A stretch of 5,644 bases of DNA, taken from positions 1-5,644 of the forward strand of contig CAZYXP010000216.1 of NCBI GenBank assembly GCA_964651325.1, in the 5' to 3' direction. Both the position numbers and the translations under genes were made by a program. The stretch is from JADFOB01 sp964651325. GTDB lineage: Bacteria > Planctomycetota > Phycisphaerae > UBA1845. Positions 1 to 5,487 of this stretch are shown in pieces (positions within the stretch are counted from its first letter, which is position 1; each line of letters begins with the position of its first letter). The notes below the pieces were generated by a model, which made no database searches, was not told where the DNA came from, and was given only the letters and a program-made list of their open reading frames with translations.

Positions 1-200
1 CCCGCGAAGCGGGCTACTAGGCCGGTCCTTTAGGGCCGGTCAGAGATCATCGGTTTTAAGTCCGTACCAGCCCGTTTCAACGGGCTTACCCGAAGCCAAG
101 AAAGCCCGTTGAAACGGGCTGGCGACCAGTGGGAGGAAGCCGCTTCCCGGGCGTAAAACGCCTGGGCTAACAGCCCTTCGGGAAAGACCGCTAAAGCGGC
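1..200. repeat. Cluster of short GC-rich hairpins, gene-free
   Basis: This stretch is almost entirely made of adjacent short inverted repeats with tiny loops: CCCGC/GCGGG (1-5 with 9-13), CCGGTCC/GGGCCGG around a TTTA loop (22-28 with 33-39, one G-T pair), the paired 18-mers at 69-86 and 103-120, GGAAGC/GCTTCC (135-140 with 142-147), GGCGT/ACGCC around AAA (150-154 with 158-162), GGGCT/AGCCC around AAC (164-168 with 172-176) and CCGCT/AGCGG around AA (188-192 with 195-199). GGCCGGTC also occurs twice as a direct repeat (20-27, 34-41). Open frames across it are short, Arg/Pro-rich and overlap on the same strand, so I do not call a gene. Such arrays could be dispersed intergenic repeats, a folded RNA or a transcription barrier; the sequence does not decide between these. 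Confidence 0.7.
69..120. repeat. Perfect 18-bp inverted repeat pair, each arm itself palindromic
   Basis: AGCCCGTTTCAACGGGCT at 69-86 is the exact reverse complement of the 18-mer at 103-120, with 16 bases between. Each copy is also an 8+8 palindrome around a two-base centre (TC or GA). The unit can therefore fold as two small hairpins or as one long stem. It has the form of a dispersed palindromic repeat present in two opposed copies, similar in plan to REP doublets. No transposase is nearby. Confidence 0.8.
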
Positions 201-270
201 CTGCAGAGCAAAGCCCCCGAAAACACCTCGCAATCACACTACACGGTATGACCCACGAGGCCCCCGCCTA

Positions 271-298
271 ACAGTCCAGCGCAAACAGTACAGCGCAA
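271..298 (+). repeat. Two-copy 14-nt tandem repeat
   Basis: ACAGTCCAGCGCAA (271-284) is followed directly by ACAGTACAGCGCAA (285-298), with one mismatch in 14. A third copy of the core lies inverted at 384-395 (TTGCGCTGTACT). The second copy forms most of the left outer arm of the inverted-repeat element at 287-395. The tandem may be a duplication at the border of that element. Confidence 0.65.
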
Positions 299-395
299 AG
301 TCGTCGCAAACCCGGAGCGCAGGCATCTTGCCTGCATCATAATCGCGGGTCGTGCAGGCTGGAAGCCTGCGCTCCGAACGACCTTGCGCTGTACT
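287..395. repeat. Composite REPIN-like or MITE-like inverted-repeat element
   Basis: Two nested inverted repeats share one axis. The outer arms, AGTACAGCGCAAAGTCGT at 287-304 and its reverse complement at 378-395, match at 17 of 18 positions. The inner arms, 314-336 and 353-375, are 23 nt and share an outer GGAGCGCAGGC block; they differ only in the loop (ATCTT against TTCCA). Each inner arm is itself a hairpin, GCAGGC-loop-GCCTGC. The 16-base centre is 337-352. Two palindromic units facing each other across a short spacer is the plan of a REPIN, and the GCAGGCTTCCAGCCTGC core is of a kind I associate with dispersed intergenic repeats in several environmental phyla. Mobility is an inference: no terminal target duplication or transposase is seen. 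Confidence 0.65.
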
Positions 396-425
396 CCTAA
401 ACTGTCATGCACCCCATGCTCCCCA

Positions 426-457
426 CCCGAGCCGCGGGCTTCAGCCCGCCGCTCGGG
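426..457 (-). terminator. Strong hairpin downstream of the DUF456 gene, possible terminator
   Basis: CCCGAGC (426-432) pairs with GCTCGGG (451-457). After a one-base C/C mismatch, GCGGGC (434-439) pairs with GCCCGC (444-449) across a TTCA loop. The hairpin begins 27 bases past the stop codon of the minus-strand gene that ends at 485, which is where a terminator would lie. There is no T-run after it on the minus strand, so it is not a classical intrinsic terminator. The core looks like a common dispersed palindrome, and it may be only that. Confidence 0.4.
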
Positions 458-484
458 GAGATATGCGATATGCGGAACAGAGAT

Positions 485-1069
485 TCACGGAACCGGTTGC
501 GCGGCGATAGGCGGAGCAACGGGAGGAGCTAGTCCGGGTTTCGGGGGCGCAGTGAATGCGGCAAACAAGACCACCCCGGCCATCGCTGCGGAAATGGCCA
601 TCTTGGTCACCATCCCAATCACGAGCCCGATCGCGGAAAACGCGCCGACCCGAGCCACCTTTTCCAGCTTGGATTGCGCGGACAGTTCGCCGATCAGCGC
701 GCCTAAAAAGCAACCCACAATCGCCCCGATCACCGTTCCCACCAGCGGGATGGGAACCAGAAACGAGAGCATGAACATCCCTAAAAACGCGCCCAGAAAA
801 CCCCCAACGGCCGCGCGCCGGCTCGCCCCCGCTCCCTTGGCCACAATGCTGGACGCCAGGAATTCGATGATTTCGGCCACTACCGCTGCCGCGATCAGCA
901 GGCCTAGCGTAGTCCCTCCTATTGAGGACCACTGCGTCCACCAACCATGCAAGACCGCCCCCGCGATGATGGCCCACGTTCCGGGCATGCGAACCACCGT
1001 CGCCAGTACGCCCACGAAACACCAAAGGGCCAAACCACCCAGCAAGACGTATTCCAGCCACAATTCCAC
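485..1069 (-). CDS. DUF456-family integral membrane protein
   Basis: This is a 194-residue, very hydrophobic protein with about five or six membrane segments (roughly residues 7-27, 30-45, 52-76, 85-105, 107-128 and 143-171). It carries the features I know from DUF456 proteins: an RMPGTW motif after the first segment (27-32), an AEIIEFLASS stretch (65-74) running into a GAGASRRAAVGGFLGAFLG glycine-rich segment (79-97), and a second glycine zipper, PLVGTVIGAIVGCFLGALIGEL (from residue 108). Biochemical function of the family is unknown to me. A Pro/Ala-rich tail (about 174-194) follows the last helix. The start is GTG; it is preferred because AAAGGA (1079-1084 on the plus strand, read in reverse) lies nine bases upstream. 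It is transcribed away from the receiver-like gene and has no partner in the window. Membrane location is secure; the family call is from motif memory. Confidence 0.85.
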   Translation of the reverse strand: MELWLEYVLLGGLALWCFVGVLATVVRMPGTWAIIAGAVLHGWWTQWSSIGGTTLGLLIAAAVVAEIIEFLASSIVAKGAGASRRAAVGGFLGAFLGMFMLSFLVPIPLVGTVIGAIVGCFLGALIGELSAQSKLEKVARVGAFSAIGLVIGMVTKMAISAAMAGVVLFAAFTAPPKPGLAPPVAPPIAAQPVP

Positions 1070-1078
1070 GATCAGCGT

Positions 1079-1084
1079 TCCTTT
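1079..1084 (-). promoter_or_regulatory. Ribosome binding site for the DUF456 gene
   Basis: On the minus strand this reads AAAGGA, followed by nine bases and then the GTG start codon. It is what fixes the non-ATG start of the downstream membrane protein gene. Confidence 0.55.
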
Positions 1085-1224
1085 GTAAAACCCTGCTCGG
1101 CAAGCCAGGCCGCCTGTCGGGCTTGACGCGTTTAAGACAAATCAGCAAGCATATCGAGGGTTCGCGCCCCGCCACCAGCACATTCGTAAGCAACGCGCGC
1201 ATATCCCGCGATTCACGACGCAGT

Positions 1225-1404
1225 GTGCCCCGTCCTCACCCTGACATCAAGCGTTTTTCTCCGGACGGTATTGAAGCGTACCTCCCCGGCGCGTACAAGA
1301 GCATCATGGACCGGATGGCACGGGCTGCCGGCCGCACGATTGGACGGTCCACCGGCGAATCGTTGCCGCAAACAGCGCCTGGATTGGATGAAACGGATGA
1401 CTGA
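1225..1404 (+). CDS. Possible small protein overlapping the receiver-like gene
   Basis: This frame is open from at least 1123 (TTG) to the TGA at 1402-1404. From a GTG at 1225 it would encode 59 residues; an ATG at 1306 would give 32. The segment with HPDIKRFSPDGIEAYLPGAY and then KSIMDRMARAAG reads like a real soluble alpha-helical protein: balanced acids and bases, no Cys or Trp, mostly G/C third positions. The last codons overlap the start of the receiver-like gene (ATGACTGA at 1397-1404), an arrangement typical of translationally coupled genes. Against it, no good Shine-Dalgarno site precedes any start and I recognise no family. It could be a true small gene, the remnant of one, or chance coding in a GC-rich divergent spacer. 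Confidence 0.35.
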   Translation: MPRPHPDIKRFSPDGIEAYLPGAYKSIMDRMARAAGRTIGRSTGESLPQTAPGLDETDD

Positions 1405-1783
1405 CGCTAGAGAACAGGTGGTCGTCGTGGCGTGGGTCGCGGACCTCGTATTCGGTTCGCGGATTTCCGCGACGGCGGGCGCGGCGGGCGCGGGCGTTGA
1501 ATTTGTGCGTTCTGCGGATGAATTCAACGCGTCCGTTAGGCGGTTGAACCCGAAGCTGTCGATCGTCGATCTTACGGCCGTCGATTCGGAAGACGGGGAC
1601 CCGTGGGCGTCGGTGCGCCGTGCGGCGGCATCCTCCACGTTGATTGGATTCGTTCCCCACGTCGAAACGGAGCGGGCGGAATCGGCCAAGCTAGCGGGGT
1701 TTGATGAGGTTCTGCCCCGCTCACGATTTGCTGCATCCTTGCCAGAACTCTTGGTACGGTTTGCCGAAGCCGATGGGGCATAA
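1388..1783 (+). CDS. Atypical receiver-like (CheY-fold) protein
   Basis: A protein of 131 residues (128 if started at the ATG at 1397) whose pattern fits the alternating beta/alpha plan of response-regulator receiver domains and nothing more: no output domain follows. In numbering from the second Met: strand 1 is VVVVAWVADLVFG (8-20); strand 3 ends in LSIVDLT (54-60), with Asp58 in the place of the phosphorylated Asp; strand 4 is TLIGFVPHVE (81-90); and strand 5 is GFDEVLPRS (101-109). Two hallmarks are altered: the acidic pair expected after strand 1 is reduced to one Asp (Asp16) in an unusual VADLVFGS context, and the conserved Lys-Pro of strand 5 is replaced by Leu-Pro-Arg-Ser. It may be a pseudo-receiver acting by protein contact rather than phosphotransfer. 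The frame is open back to 1223, but that extension is Arg/Pro/Ser-rich and unlike protein, so I start at 1388. No sensor kinase is nearby. Confidence 0.7.
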   Translation: MKRMTDAREQVVVVAWVADLVFGSRISATAGAAGAGVEFVRSADEFNASVRRLNPKLSIVDLTAVDSEDGDPWASVRRAAASSTLIGFVPHVETERAESAKLAGFDEVLPRSRFAASLPELLVRFAEADGA

Positions 1784-1961
1784 TCATGGCCGCAGCCAAC
1801 GCGAATACGAGCGTGGGGACGGCGACCGGGTCACCGAGTATCGGGCTTCTCGACCCGAGCCGTGGACTCTAGCCCGCGCGGCCTTGCCAAAAGCAAAGCC
1901 TCGATTCGTAAGGATCGCGCCGTTTGCGAACCGAGAACGCAGTCGTCGGCCGTTGAGCAAT
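1784..1961 (+). other. Gap between the receiver-like and Memo genes, no secure gene
   Basis: The interval holds an ATG at 1786, two bases after the preceding stop codon, opening a 28-codon frame ending at 1872. A second stretch in another frame (1868-1963) reads on with protein-like Ala/Ser/Lys/Arg composition up to a TAG. Joining them would need a frameshift. I recognise no family in either part and no strong hairpin or promoter. It may be the trace of a decayed small gene or simple spacer. Confidence 0.3.
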
Positions 1962-1967
1962 AGCCAT

Positions 1968-1973
1968 AGGAGA
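1968..1973 (+). promoter_or_regulatory. Ribosome binding site of the Memo gene
   Basis: AGGAGA lies eight bases before the ATG at 1982. It is the best Shine-Dalgarno match on the plus strand of this window and it fixes the start of the Memo-family gene, which also opens with the family's usual REPAVAGQFYP sequence. Confidence 0.75.
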
Positions 1974-1981
1974 CGGAACTG

Positions 1982-2857
1982 ATGCCGGTACGCGAGCCCG
2001 CTGTCGCGGGTCAATTTTATCCCGACCAAGCCAGCCTATGCCGTCAGGAGCTAAACACTCTTTCGGCGAGGTTGCCGTCAACGGCAACGCGCGTGGAGCG
2101 GATGATTGGCGGCATCGTGCCCCACGCGGGATGGATGTTTAGCGGAGCGGTCACCATGGAGGTGTTCGGTGCGCTGGCGGCCGGGCGTCAGCCCGACGTG
2201 ATCGTGATTTTCGGCGGCGTGCATCGTTACCGGTCCAAGCTCGCCACGGTTTTCGGAAGTGGTCGGTGGGAAACGCCGATCGGTTCGGTATCGGTTGACG
2301 ATCGACTTGCGGCGCGGATGCTTGAGGCCTCGGATACCCTTGTGGACGATCCGGGGGCCCACAAGACCGAACATTCGATCGAAGTGCAAATGCCGATGAT
2401 CGCGTTTGCGTTTTCGGACGTGCCGGTGGTGCCGATCATGGTTCCCCCCGGGGCGGCGGCGTTGTCGGCGGGCGAGGCGGTCGGCCGGGTGCTGGTGGCC
2501 GAGGATCGCGATGCCTTCGTAGTGGGCACGACCGATCTGACCCACTACGGCCCCGCGTACGGATTTACGCCGCATGGAATCGACGCCGAAGCGTTTGTTT
2601 GGGCGAAGGAAGAAAACGATCGGCGTTATATAGATTTGATGTGTGGGATGGATGCTGAGAGAGCGGTGGCCGAGGCTGGAGCGCATAGAAACGCATGCAG
2701 CAGCGGCGCGGTGGCCGCTACGATCGGCGCCGCGAAAATGCTCGGCGCGACCCGGGGATCGTTGCTTTCGCATACGACGAGCCGAGAAGTGCTCATGCAA
2801 AGCGGGCGGGCGGGCCCGGTGGATTCAGTGGGCTACGCCGGCGTGGTGTTACACTGA
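1982..2857 (+). CDS. Memo-family protein (AmmeMemoRadiSam system protein B type)
   Basis: A 291-residue single-domain protein covering the whole Memo fold, related to human MEMO1 and to class III extradiol dioxygenases. Family signatures, in order: REPAVAGQFYP (4-14), VPHAGWMFSG (46-55), FGGVH (77-81), the highly typical EHSIEVQMP (130-138), GTTDLTHYG (182-190) and NACSSGA (237-243). The putative metal ligands are kept: His48, His81 and Cys239, with Asp185 and His188 beside the site. These correspond to the His, His, Cys set described as copper- and iron-binding in human MEMO1. Biochemical activity in bacteria is not settled as far as I know. In many bacteria and archaea the gene sits with an AMMECR1-domain gene and a radical-SAM gene; neither is within this window. 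It lies 198 bases after the receiver-like gene and 155 before serA, on the same strand. Start and family are secure; role is not. Confidence 0.93.
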   Translation: MPVREPAVAGQFYPDQASLCRQELNTLSARLPSTATRVERMIGGIVPHAGWMFSGAVTMEVFGALAAGRQPDVIVIFGGVHRYRSKLATVFGSGRWETPIGSVSVDDRLAARMLEASDTLVDDPGAHKTEHSIEVQMPMIAFAFSDVPVVPIMVPPGAAALSAGEAVGRVLVAEDRDAFVVGTTDLTHYGPAYGFTPHGIDAEAFVWAKEENDRRYIDLMCGMDAERAVAEAGAHRNACSSGAVAATIGAAKMLGATRGSLLSHTTSREVLMQSGRAGPVDSVGYAGVVLH

Positions 2858-2876
2858 GGCCGTAGATCGATAGAAT
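2848..2876 (+). promoter_or_regulatory. Candidate sigma-70-type promoter for serA
   Basis: GTTACA (2848-2853, four of six to TTGACA) and TAGAAT (2871-2876, five of six to TATAAT) are separated by 17 bases. The site straddles the end of the Memo coding region. Transcription would begin near 2882-2884 and give serA a leader of about 130 bases, just covering the foldable segment that follows. The match is by eye, and such hexamers occur by chance. Confidence 0.3.
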
Positions 2877-2899
2877 AGTGTTTCGGGCAGCAGGCTCTT

Positions 2900-2973
2900 A
2901 TCCGAACCCCGACTGTAAGGGAGGGGCGGTGATGGCGCCGGTAAAGCCGCTTCCTTGCGGGCGCGGTTCGGAT
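2900..2973 (+). promoter_or_regulatory. Structured leader segment upstream of serA
   Basis: ATCCGAACC (2900-2908) and GGTTCGGAT (2965-2973) are perfect reverse complements and would close a 56-nt interior. Inside, CCGC at 2947-2950 can pair with GCGG on either side (2926-2929, extended by AAGG 2918-2921 with CCTT 2953-2956; or 2957-2960), which gives two mutually exclusive folds. No T-run follows, so it is not an intrinsic terminator of the Memo gene. Short stretches recall pieces of known riboswitches (CCCCGACTGTAAGG, GGCGGTGATGG), but no known class fits along its full length. A regulatory role on serA is an inference from position and folding capacity. Confidence 0.4.
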
Positions 2974-3012
2974 CAGAAAACTAGGGCCCCAACGCAACTA
3001 GATGGATAGTCA

Positions 3013-4605
3013 ATGGCCAAGATACTCGTAGCAGACAAGATCGCAGACGCGGGAATTGACACGCTCAAGGGCGCGGAGGGTGTCGAGTTCGACGTTCGCC
3101 ACGGTCTTTCGCCGGACGAACTTGCCGACATCATCGGCGACTACGACGGCATCCTCATCAGGTCGGCCGTCAAGATCACAAAGGACACATTGGTAAGGCC
3201 CGGCAAGCTTTCTGCCATCGCCCGCGCGGGCGTCGGCGTGGACAACGTGGATTTGCAAGCGGCCACCGAGGCTGGCGTGCTTGTGCTCAACACGCCCGAT
3301 GCCAACACGATATCCACCGCCGAACACACCATTGCCATGATCTTGGCCCTGCACCGCCGCATCCCGGACGCGCATCACCATGTGCGGCAGGGAGACTGGA
3401 AGCGCAGCAGTTTTCAGGGAGAACAGGTGGCGGGCAAATGCCTGGGCATCGCCGGGTTCGGGCGGATCGGGCGGGCCGTGGCAACCCGGGCGTTGGCGTT
3501 GGAAATGAACGTCATCGCGTTTGACCCGTTCGTATCGGGAGAAACAACGTTGGATGGCGCGGTTCGGCTGGTGGGCAGCCTCGAAGCGTTGCTCGCGGAG
3601 GCGGATTGCGTCACGCTGCACACCGCGCTTTCGGACGAGACGCGCGGGCTTATCGGACGAGATCAATTCGCCAAAATGAAGTCGGGGGCGAGGCTCATCA
3701 ACTGCGCCCGCGGCGCGCTGATCGACGAGGCCGCCCTGGCCGAAGCGCTCAACGAGGATCGCATCGCCGGCGCAGCGCTGGACGTCTACGAAAACGAACC
3801 GCCCGCCGATAGCCCGATCCTCTCGGCCAAGAATGTGGTCCTCACGCCCCACCTCGCGGCCTCGACCGCCCAGGCCCAGCGGCGCGTGTCCATTGACGCC
3901 GTCGAAGCGCTGTTGGCCTATGTGGTCCGGGGCGAGATCCGCTCGGCCGTCAATGTCGCGGGATTGCCGCGCAGCCTTTCGGCGAAGTCGCGGGCGTTCG
4001 TGGATCTTTGCTCAAGGATGGGGACTGTGCTTTCCGCTTGGGCGCACGAGGGGGTCGAGCGTGTCAGCGTCACGGTCTATGGTGAGCAGCTAGGTGAATT
4101 GGCGCCGACGCTCTCGCTTCAGGCAATGGCGAGCATCGTCGGTCCGCACTTGGACGGTCGGCTGAACTTGGTCAACGCGAAGGAGCAGGCAACCCGGCGG
4201 GGCATTGCCGTCGAGCATGTGGTGCGTTCGATCGGCGAAGATCGACCTGAATCCATCACGGTCGCGATCGGAGTCGGCGACGCCAAGCACGAGATCGAGG
4301 GCACCGTGCTGGCCGATCGCCTTCCGCGAATTCTGTCAATCGACGGCTACCGAATGGAAATCGTCCCGGAACGATGCATGGCGCTCATATTCAATGACGA
4401 CAAGCCGGGGGTGATCGGACAGGTCGGGCAAATGTGCGGCGAAGCGGGCATCAACATCGCCGACATGGCGCTCTCGCGCCGAGGCGACACAGCCCTCATG
4501 GTGCTGAAGCTAGACGAGCCGATGCCCGCCAACCTGCAGGCCTCCCTCCGCGCCCTCGCCCCACCCATTCGTTCGCTAAGCACTGTGTCGCTGCCGCCGG
4601 TGTAG
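3013..4605 (+). CDS. serA: D-3-phosphoglycerate dehydrogenase, long form with ASB and ACT domains
   Basis: This enzyme oxidises 3-phosphoglycerate to 3-phosphohydroxypyruvate with NAD, the first step of serine synthesis in the cytosol. At 530 residues it matches the long (type I) class, such as the 528-residue Mycobacterium tuberculosis enzyme. Domains: substrate-binding halves at about 1-100 and 285-315, the NAD-binding fold at about 101-284, an allosteric substrate-binding domain at about 318-450, and an ACT domain at about 455-528. Visible motifs: LIRSAVKIT (48-56) for phosphate binding, RAGVGVDNVD (71-80), GFGRIG (148-153) as the dinucleotide glycine motif, with Asp171 ending the next strand, NCARGALIDE (230-239) with catalytic Arg233, ENEPP with Glu262, and TPHLAAST with catalytic His280 (Ala replaces the usual Gly of HLGAST). 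The ACT motif NDDKPGVIGQ (461-470) and AGINIADM (478-485) keep an acidic residue at 463 and Asn481 where serine binds in relatives. No strong ribosome site precedes the ATG. Confidence 0.97.
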   Translation: MAKILVADKIADAGIDTLKGAEGVEFDVRHGLSPDELADIIGDYDGILIRSAVKITKDTLVRPGKLSAIARAGVGVDNVDLQAATEAGVLVLNTPDANTISTAEHTIAMILALHRRIPDAHHHVRQGDWKRSSFQGEQVAGKCLGIAGFGRIGRAVATRALALEMNVIAFDPFVSGETTLDGAVRLVGSLEALLAEADCVTLHTALSDETRGLIGRDQFAKMKSGARLINCARGALIDEAALAEALNEDRIAGAALDVYENEPPADSPILSAKNVVLTPHLAASTAQAQRRVSIDAVEALLAYVVRGEIRSAVNVAGLPRSLSAKSRAFVDLCSRMGTVLSAWAHEGVERVSVTVYGEQLGELAPTLSLQAMASIVGPHLDGRLNLVNAKEQATRRGIAVEHVVRSIGEDRPESITVAIGVGDAKHEIEGTVLADRLPRILSIDGYRMEIVPERCMALIFNDDKPGVIGQVGQMCGEAGINIADMALSRRGDTALMVLKLDEPMPANLQASLRALAPPIRSLSTVSLPPV

Positions 4606-4727
4606 CCGGTCCGCCGGAATCGACGACGAATGCGTTTGGACAACCGCGGGTGATATTCCGTTGGCTGCAATCGCAACCGATGTCATCCGCTACGGCCGGC
4701 CATAACGGTAGCGTCTCGGCCGGCAGG
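4606..4727. terminator. Convergent spacer with an inverted repeat, possible two-way terminator
   Basis: Between the facing ends of serA and the VTT-domain gene, GCCGGCC (4695-4701) and GGCCGGC (4718-4724) form a 7-bp GC stem across a 16-base loop. The position suits a terminator serving both strands, but neither side carries a T-run and the loop is long. No gene is seen in this 122-base spacer. Confidence 0.25.
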
Positions 4728-5480
4728 CTAGCTGAATTGCTGCTTGCTGTCCGCTTGCTCCTCCATTTGGGTTTGCTTGGCCAGAGCCTTACGCGACAGC
4801 CGCGCGACGTAAACGGTTACCGCTATCGTGGCCAACAACCCAACGCACAGCAGCACCCACTGAGCCGGGGTTTTCCCCTGTTCGGCACCTGCCGCCGAAG
4901 CCAGCCCCTCGGAACCGATGTGCCCCAGGTATACGTACATAAAGGTTCCGGGCAGCATAAACAGCCAGCTCGCCAGAACATACGGCCAGAACCGAATCGC
5001 GGTGAGGCCGAACAGGTAGTTGCCCAGGCTAAAGGGCATGGCCGGGGACAATCGCAGTAGCGCGATGATCCTCCAGCCGCCTTCGGCAATCGCGCCGTCG
5101 ATGGCCTTGAATCTCGGAAACCGCTGAGCCTGCTGGGCTACCTTGTCACGCGCCACGTAACGAGCGATCAAGAACGCCAGCGCCGCTGCGGTAGTGGACG
5201 CAAGCGATATGGTCGCCATTGCTTGGGCCAAGCCGAACAAGGGCGCGGCCGCCAGGGTCAACGCCGAGCCCGGAACAAATGCAAGCGTTGCCACCACGTA
5301 GGCCGCGCCGAACGCGATCGGCCCCCAGACACCGAGACCGTCCACATTCGATTTCAGCACGTCAATCGCCCGATCTGCCGGCAATGTGCGAATCAGCACA
5401 AGAAGCGAGACGACGATTGCGGCGATCAAGACGCCCTTGATGATCCCCGCTCGGCGCTCCATGTACGAACGAAGGGGCAT
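4728..5480 (-). CDS. TVP38/TMEM64-type (VTT domain) inner-membrane protein
   Basis: A 250-residue membrane protein of the SNARE-associated/VTT (DedA-like) superfamily. A basic N-terminus (MPLRSYMERRAG) leads into a first helix (about residues 13-32). Then come the VTT marks: FVPGSALTLAAAPLFG (68-83), a helical hairpin, ALLRLSPAMPFSLGNYLFGLT (about 140-160), and LPGTFMYVYLGHIG (176-189), followed by a last helix (about 207-227) and a short charged tail. Relatives include lipid scramblases in eukaryotes and DedA-family transporters in bacteria; the substrate here cannot be told. The frame stays open to a GTG at 5564 (278 residues), with another ATG at 5546. I choose the ATG at 5480 because GAAGGG (5488-5493, minus strand) lies seven bases upstream and the 28-residue extension has no hydrophobic or family sequence. 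The gene faces serA and has no partner in the window. Confidence 0.88.
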   Translation of the reverse strand: MPLRSYMERRAGIIKGVLIAAIVVSLLVLIRTLPADRAIDVLKSNVDGLGVWGPIAFGAAYVVATLAFVPGSALTLAAAPLFGLAQAMATISLASTTAAALAFLIARYVARDKVAQQAQRFPRFKAIDGAIAEGGWRIIALLRLSPAMPFSLGNYLFGLTAIRFWPYVLASWLFMLPGTFMYVYLGHIGSEGLASAAGAEQGKTPAQWVLLCVGLLATIAVTVYVARLSRKALAKQTQMEEQADSKQQFS

Positions 5481-5487
5481 TCCATTT

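Noticed and set aside
1..200. CRISPR array
   Set aside because: The repeats are different palindromes without a constant repeat length or regular unique spacers, and no cas gene is present.
30..237. Two overlapping minus-strand frames of 65-67 codons in the left repeat region
   Set aside because: They run through the hairpin cluster in two frames, are rich in Arg/Pro/Ala/Ser, and match no family; they are by-products of the palindromes.
384..1088. Long plus-strand frame opposite the DUF456 gene
   Set aside because: Its product is rich in Pro, Thr, Ala and Arg with no domain, as expected of the antisense of a hydrophobic GC-rich gene; the minus-strand product has clear membrane segments and family motifs.
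1123..1154. Promoter for the receiver-like gene (TTGACG at 1123)
   Set aside because: No acceptable -10 hexamer lies 16-18 bases downstream; the only AT-rich site (around 1149-1154) is about 20 bases away and a poor match.
2881..2973. Cobalamin, FMN or SAM riboswitch upstream of serA
   Set aside because: Short look-alikes occur (CCCCGACTGTAAGG, GGCGGTGATGG, CTCTTATC), but the other conserved blocks of each class are missing or out of order, and serA is not a usual target of any of them.
2961..2978. tRNA T-arm-like GGTTCGGATC
   Set aside because: No acceptor, D or anticodon arm can be placed around it; the segment is better explained as half of the 2900-2973 stem.
3010..3852. 280-codon minus-strand frame opposite serA
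   Set aside because: It is a GC-rich shadow of a certain gene; composition is Arg/His/Gly-rich and no motif is seen.
4434..5060. Plus-strand frame of 208 codons spanning the end of serA and the VTT gene
   Set aside because: It overlaps two well-supported genes, crosses their convergent spacer and has an Arg/Gln/Pro-rich product with no domain.
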